Origin: Marisalimonas sp016777705
GTDB lineage: Bacteria; Pseudomonadota; Alphaproteobacteria; Puniceispirillales; Marisalimonadaceae
Assembly: GCF_047717795.1 (NCBI RefSeq)
Contig: NZ_CP159808.1
Location: 620,001-684,000 of the forward strand
Direction of reading: 5' to 3'
DNA: 64,000 nucleotides
Below, piece by piece: positions 41,508-50,980 of the stretch (position 1 is the stretch's first letter; the number at the start of each line of letters is the position of its first letter). The translations under genes and the position numbers were made by a program. The notes beneath the pieces are model-generated. The model had not been told where the DNA came from, did not search any database, and saw only the letters and a program-made list of their open reading frames with translations.

Positions 41508-42962
41508 ATGAAAACAAATATACCAGAAACAGCTCAATTAATTCCAAGCGACTTTGTAATAATTGGAGGTTCAGGAGATCTTTCTGTAAGAAAAATAATA
41601 CCAGCGTTGTTTTGGAGATTTTTAGATAATCAAATAAATAACAAATCCGGAATTATTGTATGTGTTCGTTCTAAAATTAATATTGACGAACTTGAGTCTA
41701 AACTTATACCTCATTGCCAAGAAGCTATTGAAGACAAACCTGAGAACAAAATACATTGGAATAATTTTTTAAATTTATTAACTATCGTTAATTTAGATGT
41801 AGTTTCAGGACAAGGTTCTTCTGAGTTATCTTCAATTTTAACAAACAAAATTGGTACAAGCAGGCCATTTATATTTTATTTAGCTATATCTTCTAGTTTA
41901 TTCGGAAAAGCCTGTAATTTAATAAATAAAGAAGGTCTAAATTTACCACAAAGCAGGCTTGTAGTTGAAAAACCAATAGGACATAACAAATCATCTGCGA
42001 TTGAGATAAATAATCAATTTGCTCAATATTTCGAAGAACATCAAATTTATAGGATTGACCATTATTTAGGAAAAGAGACTGTTCAAAATTTAATGGCTCT
42101 CAGATTTGCAAATACTTTTTTTGAAAATCAGTGGAATAATAAAAATATTGATAATGTGCAAATCACTGTTGCAGAATCTATTGGGGTAGCAGATAGAATT
42201 TCATACTATAATGAATATGGTGCAATTAGAGATATGCTTCAAAATCATTTATTACAATTAATTTGCCTAGTTGCAATGGAGCCACCATCATATTTTGAAG
42301 CAGATCAGGTAAGAGACGAAAAGTTAAGAGTATTAAAGTCTCTAAGAGTATTAGATAACAAAGATATGCAAACTGGACAATATCAAAGTTATGAAAATGA
42401 GCTTGGCAAAGTCTCAAGTACTGAGACATTTATATCACTTAAAGTTGATATTGATAATTGGCGTTGGGCTGGTGTTCCTTTTTATGTAAGAACAGGAAAA
42501 AAATTATCTACTAGGGCTAGTGAAATTGTTATTACCTTTAAGAAAAAGCCACATGATATATTTTCTAAAATAAAAGAAGGTAAAGAAGAAGATACCCCCA
42601 ATAGGCTAATAATTAGAGTGCAACCCCAAGAAGGCCTTAAGCTAAAACTTACATCAAAAGCACCAGGCCCCGGTGGAATGAGATTTTTTCCCTCCGAATT
42701 AAATTTATCATTCGGAGAAACTTTTTCTGATAGATTACCTGACGCTTATGAACGATTATTAATGGATGTTGCTAGAGGTAATCAAACATTATTTATGAGG
42801 TTAGATGAGGTTTTAGCCGCTTGGGATTACATAGATCCAATTTTAGAAAAAGCTACCTTAGATAGACCACAATTATACATAGAAGGCACTATGGGGCCTG
42901 AAGATAATATTTTATCAACAAATGGTCATCAATGGATTGATCCACAAGAAGAAGACAAATGA
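41508..42962 (+). CDS. zwf: Glucose-6-phosphate 1-dehydrogenase
   Basis: First enzyme of the Entner-Doudoroff/pentose-phosphate route, 484 residues. The active-site motif RIDHYLGKETVQNL has the substrate-binding His, Tyr and Lys, and FVIIGGSGDLSVRKI is the NADP-binding loop with the usual Gly-x-x-Gly-Asp-Leu. AGVPFYVRTGKKL is the second substrate site. Its stop overlaps pgl by four bases (ATGA). Co-directional with the glucose transporter. Confidence 0.96.
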   Translation: MKTNIPETAQLIPSDFVIIGGSGDLSVRKIIPALFWRFLDNQINNKSGIIVCVRSKINIDELESKLIPHCQEAIEDKPENKIHWNNFLNLLTIVNLDVVSGQGSSELSSILTNKIGTSRPFIFYLAISSSLFGKACNLINKEGLNLPQSRLVVEKPIGHNKSSAIEINNQFAQYFEEHQIYRIDHYLGKETVQNLMALRFANTFFENQWNNKNIDNVQITVAESIGVADRISYYNEYGAIRDMLQNHLLQLICLVAMEPPSYFEADQVRDEKLRVLKSLRVLDNKDMQTGQYQSYENELGKVSSTETFISLKVDIDNWRWAGVPFYVRTGKKLSTRASEIVITFKKKPHDIFSKIKEGKEEDTPNRLIIRVQPQEGLKLKLTSKAPGPGGMRFFPSELNLSFGETFSDRLPDAYERLLMDVARGNQTLFMRLDEVLAAWDYIDPILEKATLDRPQLYIEGTMGPEDNILSTNGHQWIDPQEEDK

Positions 42963-43579
42963 GTGCCGTTAAATCAATTTCTGATAGATTAAACTCTTCT
43001 ATAAAAAGTTTAGGAACAGCAAGTTTAGTATTGTCAGGTGGGAGTAGCCCAATAAAAATATTTCAAGAACTTTCAAACATTGATCTTCCTTGGTCAAAAG
43101 TTCAAGTTACTTTAGTGGACGATAGATTAGTAGAGGCTAACAATAGAGATAGTAATCAAAATTTAATATTAAATTATTTTTTGAAGAGTAAGGCAAAAGC
43201 AGCACAATTTTTTCCTTTAACAGAAGATTTAATTACAAAGTCAAATTTTTTTAAAATGCCATTTGATGTATCCCTACTTGGAATGGGTGAAGATGGTCAT
43301 TTTGCATCATTGTTTCCTGATATGATTGACGATTTTGATGCATTTAATACTGATGCAAAATTCAAAATTTTTAAAACAGCATCTCAAGGAAACCCGTTTC
43401 TTCCCAGAATAACGATGAATTTATCATTAATTTTAAACAGTGAAATGATTGTTTTATTAGTCAAAGGAAAATCAAAACTTAAGGTTCTTGATGAAGCCAT
43501 TAATAATAATAAATTACCAATTCACTATCTTTTAAAAAATAGAAATGAAAATTTTTTGATTGAGAAAATAGATGAGTAA
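42959..43579 (+). CDS. pgl: 6-phosphogluconolactonase
   Basis: Hydrolyses 6-phosphogluconolactone to 6-phosphogluconate. The 206-residue protein is a short member of the NagB/Pgl fold: VLSGGSSPIKIFQEL binds phosphate, VTLVDDRLV holds acidic residues and LLGMGEDGHFASLFP carries the catalytic Asp/His. It overlaps zwf by four bases and edd by eight, so zwf-pgl-edd is translationally coupled. Slightly shorter than the 230-240 residues common in the family. Confidence 0.92.
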   Translation: MSAVKSISDRLNSSIKSLGTASLVLSGGSSPIKIFQELSNIDLPWSKVQVTLVDDRLVEANNRDSNQNLILNYFLKSKAKAAQFFPLTEDLITKSNFFKMPFDVSLLGMGEDGHFASLFPDMIDDFDAFNTDAKFKIFKTASQGNPFLPRITMNLSLILNSEMIVLLVKGKSKLKVLDEAINNNKLPIHYLLKNRNENFLIEKIDE

Positions 43580-45395
43580 TCTTCATCTAAAAATTATTGA
43601 AGTGACTAAAAGAATAGCCAAGCGAAGTTTGAGTTCAAGACAAAAGTATTTAAATAACATAACTTCCATGGAACACGATAATGATACAGATAGAAATTTT
43701 GTTTCCTGTTCAAATATGGCGCATGCTGCCGCAGCGGCACCATCAGATGAAAAAAATTCTATTTTGATGAATACTAAACCAAATATAGGTATTGTTTCAT
43801 CTTACAATGATATGCTTTCAGCCCACAAACCATTCGAACATTTTCCAAAAGTAATAAAAGCTGCAGCCACTCAATTTGGTGCAACAGCTCAAATCGCTGG
43901 GATGGTTCCTGCCATGTGTGACGGGGTAACGCAAGGTAGACCTGGAATGGAATTGTCATTAATGTCTCGAGACGTTATCGCAATGTCTACTGCTGTGTCT
44001 TTAAGCCATGGGGTTTATGACGCTGCGTTATGTCTTGGTGTGTGTGATAAAATAGTACCTGGACTTTTAATAGGTGCTTTATCGTTTGGGCATTTACCTG
44101 TGATATTTGTTCCAGCAGGACCAATGTCAACTGGAATTACTAATGAAGAAAAAAACCTTGTTAGAAAAGCTTTTGCAAAAGGTGATGCTACAAGGGAAGA
44201 ATTACTTAAAGCTGAAATTTCTGCTTATCATGGAGAAGGTACCTGTACGTTTTTTGGAACGGCAAATTCAAACCAAATGTTAATGGAAATTATGGGGCTA
44301 CACATACCAGGTTCTGCATTCGTTCATCCTCATAGTGATTTAAGAAACGCATATAACGTTGTTGCCACGAAGCAAGCTATATCAATTTCTAGAAAAGGCA
44401 AAGACATAAGGCCAATAGGTAAAATTATAGATGAAAGAAGTTTTGTTAATGCCATTGTTGGATTACATGCAACTGGAGGATCTACAAATCATACTCTGCA
44501 CTTACCAGCTATGGCTGCAGCAGCAGGAATAAAGTTATTATGGGAAGATTTTTCAGATCTTTCTGAAATTACACCTTTATTAGCTAGAGTGTATCCAAAT
44601 GGCAATGCTGACGTTAATCAATTTCATGCTGCTGGTGGTATGAGCTTTGTCATTGGAGAATTGCTGGATGCAGGCTTGTTAGATGGAACAGCTAGAACTG
44701 TATGGGGAGATAATCTATTTGATTATATTTCAGAACCAACATTAAAGAACTCTAAATTAGTTTGGAATAAATCTAAATCTAAATCATTTGACAGTAATAT
44801 TTTAAAAAGCACTAAAGACCCTCATCAAAAAAATGGCGGATTAAAAATGTTAAAAGGAAATATTGGTAGAGGCGTAATTAAAATTTCAGCAGTAAACATG
44901 GATCAACAAAAAATAAAAGCTCCAGCAATGGTTTTTGACAATCAAATAGATGTTAAGGAGGCTTATGATAAAGGTTTGTTGAATAGAGATGTGGTAATTG
45001 TAGTTCGTTTTCAAGGTCCAAAGGCTAATGGTATGCCGGAATTACATGCTCTTACTCCAATACTATCAAATATTCAGGATTTGGGTTTTAAAGTAGCATT
45101 ATTAACAGACGGCAGAATGTCTGGAGCTTCGGGGAAAGTACCTGCTGCCATTCATATAACTCCTGAGGCAATGGATAATGGAGTAATTGGAAAAATAAAA
45201 GATGGAGATGAAATAGAAATTGACGCTGTTTCTGGTCATATAAATTTAAATGAAAATTATGAAGATAGAGCGTCAAAATTTCCTAATGATAGAAATGATC
45301 AAAGAAGTTTTGGTAGAAATTTATTTTCTCTACTTAGACAAAATGCAACCAATGCTGAAAATGGTGCAGGTTTAAACTTAATCGATACCCACTAA
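43572..45395 (+). CDS. edd: 6-phosphogluconate dehydratase
   Basis: Iron-sulfur dehydratase that makes 2-keto-3-deoxy-6-phosphogluconate, 607 residues, full family length. Cluster cysteines are in GMVPAMCDGVTQG, ALCLGVCDKIVPG and GEGTCTFFGTANSNQM. LLTDGRMSGASGKVPAAIHI is the C-terminal catalytic loop with the conserved Ser. It completes the Entner-Doudoroff upper part; the aldolase eda is not in the window and must lie elsewhere. Last gene of the sugar operon. Confidence 0.96.
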   Translation: MSNLHLKIIEVTKRIAKRSLSSRQKYLNNITSMEHDNDTDRNFVSCSNMAHAAAAAPSDEKNSILMNTKPNIGIVSSYNDMLSAHKPFEHFPKVIKAAATQFGATAQIAGMVPAMCDGVTQGRPGMELSLMSRDVIAMSTAVSLSHGVYDAALCLGVCDKIVPGLLIGALSFGHLPVIFVPAGPMSTGITNEEKNLVRKAFAKGDATREELLKAEISAYHGEGTCTFFGTANSNQMLMEIMGLHIPGSAFVHPHSDLRNAYNVVATKQAISISRKGKDIRPIGKIIDERSFVNAIVGLHATGGSTNHTLHLPAMAAAAGIKLLWEDFSDLSEITPLLARVYPNGNADVNQFHAAGGMSFVIGELLDAGLLDGTARTVWGDNLFDYISEPTLKNSKLVWNKSKSKSFDSNILKSTKDPHQKNGGLKMLKGNIGRGVIKISAVNMDQQKIKAPAMVFDNQIDVKEAYDKGLLNRDVVIVVRFQGPKANGMPELHALTPILSNIQDLGFKVALLTDGRMSGASGKVPAAIHITPEAMDNGVIGKIKDGDEIEIDAVSGHINLNENYEDRASKFPNDRNDQRSFGRNLFSLLRQNATNAENGAGLNLIDTH

Positions 45396-45412
45396 TTAAT
45401 ACCTCTTGAAAC

Positions 45413-46651
45413 TTAACTTGCTGAAGCTATAGCTGCGTGCAGTAATACATTAGTACTTGATCCTGCCCAATGAGGCTTAATTTCTTCAGCTTCATTGTGA
45501 CTTAATCCATCAACACATGGACACATTATCATAGCAGATGGAGCAACACTATTTATCCAACAAGCATCATGACCTGCTCCAGAAACTATGTCTTTATATG
45601 TATAACCAAATTTTTCAGCACTTTTTCTAATATTGGTTAAACAATCTTTATCAAACGTAACAGGGTCAAATCCTCCTATTTGTTTCATATTAAAATTAAC
45701 TTTATATTTTTTACATATGTCTATCGCTAGTAATTTTAATTCACTTTCCATTTTATTAAGTTTTTCAATATCAGGAGATCTAAAATCGATAGTAAAGATT
45801 GACTGACCAGCAATAACGTTTCTTGAGTTTGGTGAGACCTCAATATGACCAACACTTCCAAGCGCATTAGGTTGGTTTTTATTAGCAATATTATTAACAG
45901 CTAAAATTATTTCAGACATTGCTAATGATGTGTCTTTTCTAACGTGCATAGGAGTGGTTCCTGTGTGTTGTTCAGTTCCTGAAAGTTCTACTTCTAGCCA
46001 TTTTAAACCTTGTCCATGTGTTACAACACCAATATCTATTTCTTCAGTTTCCAGGATAGGTCCTTGTTCAATATGTAATTCATAATAACAATGAATTTTT
46101 TGCTCTCCTACCTTTTCAGATCCTTTCCAGCCAATTTTATTCAGTTCTTCTCCAAAAATATTTCCTTCTGCATCTTCGGCAGATAAAAGAGTTTTTACGT
46201 CGTATATGCCTGCATAACCAGCTGATGCCATCATCGCTGGTGGAAATCGAGAACCTTCCTCATTTGTCCAATTAACTATCATTATTGGATGTTTTGTTTG
46301 AATATTTAAGTCATTAAGAGTTCTTACTATTTCTAATCCAGCTAGAACGCCAAGTACACCGTCATATTTCCCACCAGTAGGTTGAGTATCTAAATGACTT
46401 CCAATAACAACTGGAAGAGCATTCTTGTCAGTTCCTTCCCTTTTTAAAAACATTGACCCTAATTCATCAACTTTCATGGTCATTCCAGCTTCTTCAGACC
46501 ATTTTTGAAATAATTTCCTTGCATCGCCATCTTCTAATGTAACAGTTTGTCTGTTATTACCTCCTGCTATACCAGGTCCAATTTTTGCCATCGTCATTAA
46601 ACTATCCCAGAGTCTGTCTTGATTAATTGAAATATTTGTTTCAGTTGCCAT
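45413..46651 (-). CDS. M20-family amidohydrolase (N-carbamoyl amino-acid/allantoate amidohydrolase type)
   Basis: A zinc-dependent hydrolase of about 412 residues. GSHLDTQPTGGKYDGVLGVL carries the first His and Asp metal ligands, WTNEEGSRFPP the catalytic Glu pair, YYELHIEQGPILE a further His/Glu, and GAGHDACW the last His. This combination marks the AllC/HydC/beta-ureidopropionase group that releases CO2 and ammonia from carbamoyl compounds. I start at ATG 46651, with AAGGAT upstream, dropping 17 residues of a longer frame. Confidence 0.88.
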   Translation of the reverse strand: MATETNISINQDRLWDSLMTMAKIGPGIAGGNNRQTVTLEDGDARKLFQKWSEEAGMTMKVDELGSMFLKREGTDKNALPVVIGSHLDTQPTGGKYDGVLGVLAGLEIVRTLNDLNIQTKHPIMIVNWTNEEGSRFPPAMMASAGYAGIYDVKTLLSAEDAEGNIFGEELNKIGWKGSEKVGEQKIHCYYELHIEQGPILETEEIDIGVVTHGQGLKWLEVELSGTEQHTGTTPMHVRKDTSLAMSEIILAVNNIANKNQPNALGSVGHIEVSPNSRNVIAGQSIFTIDFRSPDIEKLNKMESELKLLAIDICKKYKVNFNMKQIGGFDPVTFDKDCLTNIRKSAEKFGYTYKDIVSGAGHDACWINSVAPSAMIMCPCVDGLSHNEAEEIKPHWAGSSTNVLLHAAIASAS

Positions 46652-46735
46652 TGGAATATCCTTCTTATAAAAATCGTTACTTATTAACATGATGTATGAC
46701 AATATAAAGTTAGATGAATTAAAAAGGAATTTGAA

Positions 46736-47137
46736 GTGTTTAAATTAGATAACAGATTAGAGAACGATAGTTTTTTTATGCATGAAATAAAAAACTTTCA
46801 AATTAGATTGATGAATGTTCAAGAATTCTTTTGGGTACTTCTTATTCCTATCAAGTCAAATTTAATTGAATTAAGTGACTTAGAAGTTGACGAAAGAAAT
46901 GAATTATTAAATTTTGCAGTTGATCTTGGTAACTATATAAAGTCAGTCCAAAATTTTGATAAGGTTAATATTGGCATGTTAGGAAATGTTGTTTCACAGT
47001 TACACTTACATTTAGTGTTAAGAAATAAAGACGATCCGGCATGGCCTGGACCTGTGTGGGGGTGGAAATCAACTAGTAATCTTGAAGAGGGAACAAAACA
47101 AATCAGATCAAACTTAATTTTTCAATATTTAAAATAA
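46736..47137 (+). CDS. HIT-family nucleotide hydrolase-like protein
   Basis: A 133-residue protein of the histidine triad superfamily. The motif reads VVSQLHLHLVLRNKDDPAWP: the first His of HxHxH is Gln, a form common in this alphaproteobacterial subgroup, while the nucleophilic His is kept. GPVWGW is the family ending. GTG start at 46736 with AAGGA upstream. Divergent from the M20 gene. Confidence 0.87.
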   Translation: MFKLDNRLENDSFFMHEIKNFQIRLMNVQEFFWVLLIPIKSNLIELSDLEVDERNELLNFAVDLGNYIKSVQNFDKVNIGMLGNVVSQLHLHLVLRNKDDPAWPGPVWGWKSTSNLEEGTKQIRSNLIFQYLK

Positions 47138-47139
47138 AA

Positions 47140-48033
47140 TCATTTAGGTAAAGAAATTTTAATTTGATCAACTAAAATATACCAAGCAAGACTTAAAATA
47201 ACAATAACTCCTCCAGAAATCATAAATAGATTAGGTGTTTCATTTGTTCCTAACCAAACCCAAAATGGTCCAAGAGCAGTTTCTAACAACATTAAAAGGC
47301 CAATATTTGAAGCTTGTGTATAACGTGTTGCAAAAGTTAAGCAAGCAAATGATATTGGTAATATAATTAATCCAGATAATGAAATAGATAATATATCACC
47401 CTGGAAAAGCAAACCAGGCGATACTATTAGCAAGCCAATAAAACCATTACCCAAAGCGCTTATTCCTGTAACTGTCATTGCTGGAATATTTGGTTGGTAT
47501 CTTAATAAAACTAAGCTTAAGCCCAATGAAGCTGCTGCTCCTATTCCACATATAGTTCCTATTAGAACGCTTCCTTCTGGTGCATTGAGAACGTTATCTC
47601 CATTGGCTACAGAAATACCAACACCTATTAGAGCGAGACAAGCTGTGATCCAAGTAGAGTTGTTTGTTTTCTCACCAAGTATAAATATGGAGAATATAGA
47701 GGCAAAAATAGGTGACGTAGCTAAAGTGAATAATATTAAAGAAGCAGAAGTTTCAGCAATACCATAAGTAAAAAAGAATGAACTGATTATTTGGCAACAA
47801 ATTATACCAAAACCAACAGGGGAAAAAATATTTTTAAAATTGTCTCTAAAAACCTTAAAACAACTTGAAAATAAAATTAAGATGATACCCATCTCAATTC
47901 CTCTCCAAGTTAACATTGACCATACATCCATTTCAGACCATCTCATGAAAAGAACATCAGGTGATAAAATTAATGCACCAATACTGGCAATTCCTATACC
48001 CTTGAAAAGGTTTCCAGATAAAGAAAAGTTCAA
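47140..48033 (-). CDS. EamA/DMT-superfamily transporter
   Basis: A 297-residue membrane protein with ten helices in two EamA repeats (GIASIGALILSPDVLFMRW; GICGIGAAASLGLSLVLLRYQ, each a repeat start). TTG start at 48033 with AGGAAA upstream. It lies 18 bases downstream of the alpha/beta hydrolase gene on the same strand and may share its transcript. Substrate unknown. Confidence 0.85.
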   Translation of the reverse strand: MNFSLSGNLFKGIGIASIGALILSPDVLFMRWSEMDVWSMLTWRGIEMGIILILFSSCFKVFRDNFKNIFSPVGFGIICCQIISSFFFTYGIAETSASLILFTLATSPIFASIFSIFILGEKTNNSTWITACLALIGVGISVANGDNVLNAPEGSVLIGTICGIGAAASLGLSLVLLRYQPNIPAMTVTGISALGNGFIGLLIVSPGLLFQGDILSISLSGLIILPISFACLTFATRYTQASNIGLLMLLETALGPFWVWLGTNETPNLFMISGGVIVILSLAWYILVDQIKISLPK

Positions 48034-48051
48034 AATATTTCCTAAATATAA

Positions 48052-49164
48052 TTATTTATTTTTGTAAAAATCTAATAATATTTTTAAAACATCATTAGGG
48101 TTTTCTTGTTGGACCCAATGTCCTGCATTTTTAAGTATATGTCTACCACAATAATTTATGCATAAACTATTTTCCATTTTTTCTATAGCACCAGGCTTTT
48201 GGAATATTCCCCAGTCTTTCTCTCCGGCAATAAAACAAGAAGGCACTTCAATTTTTTTATTAGAAAAAATCTTTAAATCATTATTTTGAATTGGTGAAGT
48301 CATGCATCTATACCAGTTGAGGGCAGGTTGAAAAGAATTTTTAAAAAAGCTGCTCGCGTAAACATCTAACTCCTCATCACTTAACCAATTATCAAAATCA
48401 CGGTTTTTGGGGAAATGTGGCATAACAGCTTGAACCATATTTTCATTAGATTTCATGATATAATACTCAGGCATTTTAGCTAAATTTTCTGCAGTCCAAG
48501 ATCCTAATTCATAAGGATTGTTATCTACCCAGTCAGCACTTTTCATGTGATAATAAGCTCTAAGAAATTTATGTAATTCTTTTTGTTCTAGATGCATGTC
48601 TTTATTTGCTTCGGGCGTTGAGTAGTACCACTGGTAATGTTTTCTGGGCGTTTGTAAATTTTCTAAATCATGATGAATTGAATCCTCAACAAACAAATCT
48701 GTTTTAATATCAGGTGCACCTGTATATGGAGCACTCATCATAACAACAGATCTAAATATGTCAGGCCTTATCATAGCTGAAACTCCTGCAACAGAAGAAC
48801 CTGCATCATGTCCAACTAACAAGTCTATTCTATTGATTTCCAGAGAACTAATAAAACTAATGATATCTGTACTAAGGCTCATTAACCTATACTCAGAAAT
48901 ATTGCTGTTATAATTTTTTGCTCCACCTGACGTTAATCCATAACCTCTCATATCAGGAGCAACAACCTTAAAACCTTCTTTTGCAAGTGTAGGCATAATT
49001 TTTCGCCAACTAAAACTTAACTCCGGAAATCCATGCAGTAGAAGTATTACAGGTTGATTTTTATTATTATATTTTTCTAAGGAGGCTTCTAAATAATGGA
49101 CGTTTAGTCCCGTTGAAATATTTATTTTGTGTGATTTAATTATTGGATCAAGAAGTTCAATCAT
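48052..49164 (-). CDS. Alpha/beta hydrolase, epoxide-hydrolase-like
   Basis: A 370-residue alpha/beta-hydrolase. VILLLHGFPELSFSWRKIM is the oxyanion-hole HGFPE motif of epoxide hydrolases/dehalogenases, LLVGHDAGSSVAG holds an Asp nucleophile (epoxide hydrolase or dehalogenase rather than esterase) and NAGHWVQQE the catalytic His. The cap domain is long, making the protein larger than the usual 290-320. Substrate unknown. It is downstream of an enolase-superfamily gene with a 27-bp gap. Confidence 0.85.
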   Translation of the reverse strand: MIELLDPIIKSHKINISTGLNVHYLEASLEKYNNKNQPVILLLHGFPELSFSWRKIMPTLAKEGFKVVAPDMRGYGLTSGGAKNYNSNISEYRLMSLSTDIISFISSLEINRIDLLVGHDAGSSVAGVSAMIRPDIFRSVVMMSAPYTGAPDIKTDLFVEDSIHHDLENLQTPRKHYQWYYSTPEANKDMHLEQKELHKFLRAYYHMKSADWVDNNPYELGSWTAENLAKMPEYYIMKSNENMVQAVMPHFPKNRDFDNWLSDEELDVYASSFFKNSFQPALNWYRCMTSPIQNNDLKIFSNKKIEVPSCFIAGEKDWGIFQKPGAIEKMENSLCINYCGRHILKNAGHWVQQENPNDVLKILLDFYKNK

Positions 49165-49191
49165 ATTAAAATTTAGACCCCTATAAACTTT

Positions 49192-50346
49192 TTAATTAGT
49201 TTTATATTTTTTTATAGTGTCCATATTGACATCTATGCCTAAGCCAGGTTGTAAAGAAACATTGATCATGCCATCTTTTAAATTAAACGGATTATTTAAC
49301 AACTCTCTTCTAAAAGGATGACTAGATTGATCATACTCTAAAATAGGTGAACGAGCAAAAATAGAGTGGTGAGTTGTAGGAATTGATGCAATAACTTGAA
49401 TAGAGGCTGCTTGAGCAATAGCAGATCCCCATACATGTGGGTTGACTTCTATTCCAAAGCTATGAGCGAGATTAATTATATGCTTTGTAGCAGTTATGCC
49501 TCCACACGAACCAATATCAGGTTGAGCAATATCAACTGCGCCATTTTCAAATAAATTCCTAAACCCAAAAAGAGTATGTTCGTTCTCTCCTCCTGCAATA
49601 GGAGTATGTAATTTAGATCTTAACTCAACATAGCCATTAACATTTTCTGGTACTACTGGTTCTTCGTACCATCTAAGTTCGTAGTCTCTAAGGGCTTGTC
49701 CCAATTGTAAAGCTTCTGAGGTTCCATAGGCATGATTTGTATCAATCATTAGAGTTACGTCTTTACCAGCTAATACATTTTTAATAGCTTGCATGCATTC
49801 AACATCATCTTTTAAACCAAAGCCTAATTTAACTTTCATATGGTCAAATCCATTTTCAAAATGTGTAACAGCCTCTTCTGCTAATCTTTTAGCTTCTCCT
49901 TGACCTTTAATTCTATAAAAACCTGTCGCATAAGGTTTGATTTCTTTTCTGAATGCTCCTCCAAGCAATTGATAAATCGGTTGGTTGTAAAACTGACCAG
50001 CAATGTCCCATAACGCAATATCAATTGCGCTTATCCCAGAAATGACTGACCCTTTTCTTCCAAAGTCTCTAGTAGCATTATACATTTTGTGCCATAGCAC
50101 TTCTATATCTAAGGGAGATTGATTTAACAATAGAGGTTTCAGAGCTGAACTTATAACTGCCGCGGATATTTCTGGCGGTTCTAAACCTTGACAAAAAGCT
50201 TCTCCCCAACCTGAAAGTCCATCACTAGTTTTTATTTCTACAAGTGTGGCAGAGCGTTTATTTACCCAACCTTGAGAAAAAGCAAAAGGAACATCTAATT
50301 CTGATTTTATTATATGAATAATAATATCTGTAATTTTTATTCCCAT
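49192..50346 (-). CDS. Mandelate racemase/muconate lactonizing enzyme family protein
   Basis: Second enolase-superfamily enzyme, 384 residues, with intact catalysis: K-V-K in HMKVKLGFG, Asp in LMIDTNHAYG, Glu in WYEEPVVPE and GGENEH, and the His-Asp dyad (AQPDIGSCGG; VNPHVWGSA). The set is that of racemases and sugar-acid dehydratases. Good RBS (GGAGAGCTTTA-ATG). First gene of a minus-strand unit with the alpha/beta hydrolase and exporter. Confidence 0.88.
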   Translation of the reverse strand: MGIKITDIIIHIIKSELDVPFAFSQGWVNKRSATLVEIKTSDGLSGWGEAFCQGLEPPEISAAVISSALKPLLLNQSPLDIEVLWHKMYNATRDFGRKGSVISGISAIDIALWDIAGQFYNQPIYQLLGGAFRKEIKPYATGFYRIKGQGEAKRLAEEAVTHFENGFDHMKVKLGFGLKDDVECMQAIKNVLAGKDVTLMIDTNHAYGTSEALQLGQALRDYELRWYEEPVVPENVNGYVELRSKLHTPIAGGENEHTLFGFRNLFENGAVDIAQPDIGSCGGITATKHIINLAHSFGIEVNPHVWGSAIAQAASIQVIASIPTTHHSIFARSPILEYDQSSHPFRRELLNNPFNLKDGMINVSLQPGLGIDVNMDTIKKYKTN

Positions 50347-50382
50347 TAAAGCTCTCCACTCATATTAAGATTGTTACTATAT

Positions 50383-50430
50383 CAATACTATTATGTTAGA
50401 TGCATTCAATACTATTATGTTAGATGCATT
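50383..50430. repeat. 24-bp perfect tandem duplication
   Basis: Two identical 24-base units (50383-50406 and 50407-50430), each ending TTAGATGCATT, lie side by side in the spacer between the enolase-superfamily start and the end of the septation-protein gene; the second copy includes two bases of that gene's stop codon. Probably replication slippage. Confidence 0.9.
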
Positions 50431-50968
50431 ATTTATTTTTAATTCGTCCTTTTAGAGTAATTGGAAGTTGAGCTAGCATAAAAAGTCCAATTAAAGGTGT
50501 TAATACAAACACTTTTACAAAAATCCAATCTTCTGTGATTAAATTTCTCCAAGCCAATTCATTTATTATAGTAAGAAATAAAAAAAACATTCCCCATCTA
50601 AAACTTAATTTAAACCAAGTCTCATCATTTAGAAAAAATTGCGAACCAAAAAACTGTTTCATCATTGCTTTCTTATTAACAATTCCTACTAATAAAACAA
50701 AACTAAAAAACCCATTAAATATAGTTGGTTGTATCTTTACAAATTGGTCGTTATCAAACCAATATGCAAATAAGGTAAATAAGGCTGACATAAATATTGC
50801 AAATATCTGAAACTTAGAAATTCTTTTTTCTATAATATAAAAAGTTAACATAACGAAAAGACTCAAGATCAGTGTAATAATAGCTGCAATTATTAAATTA
50901 AAATATTGAGTGCTTATAAAAAAACCAGTTAAAGGAATAATTTCAAAAAAAAATGCACTTAATCGCAT
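50429..50968 (-). CDS. yciB: Inner membrane septation protein A (YciB/IspZ)
   Basis: A 179-residue membrane protein with five to six helices matching the YciB/IspZ family: VKIQPTIFNGFFSF and LSFRWGMFFLFLTIINELAWR are its best-conserved parts (TWFKLSFRWGMFF here). Family members affect cell-envelope and septum integrity in enterics and Shigella. It has a good RBS (AAGGAAATAGACA-ATG). Downstream of two envelope-type genes (DUF3833 and Chalcone-like) on the same strand. Confidence 0.9.
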   Translation of the reverse strand: MRLSAFFFEIIPLTGFFISTQYFNLIIAAIITLILSLFVMLTFYIIEKRISKFQIFAIFMSALFTLFAYWFDNDQFVKIQPTIFNGFFSFVLLVGIVNKKAMMKQFFGSQFFLNDETWFKLSFRWGMFFLFLTIINELAWRNLITEDWIFVKVFVLTPLIGLFMLAQLPITLKGRIKNK

Positions 50969-50980
50969 TGTCTATTTCCT

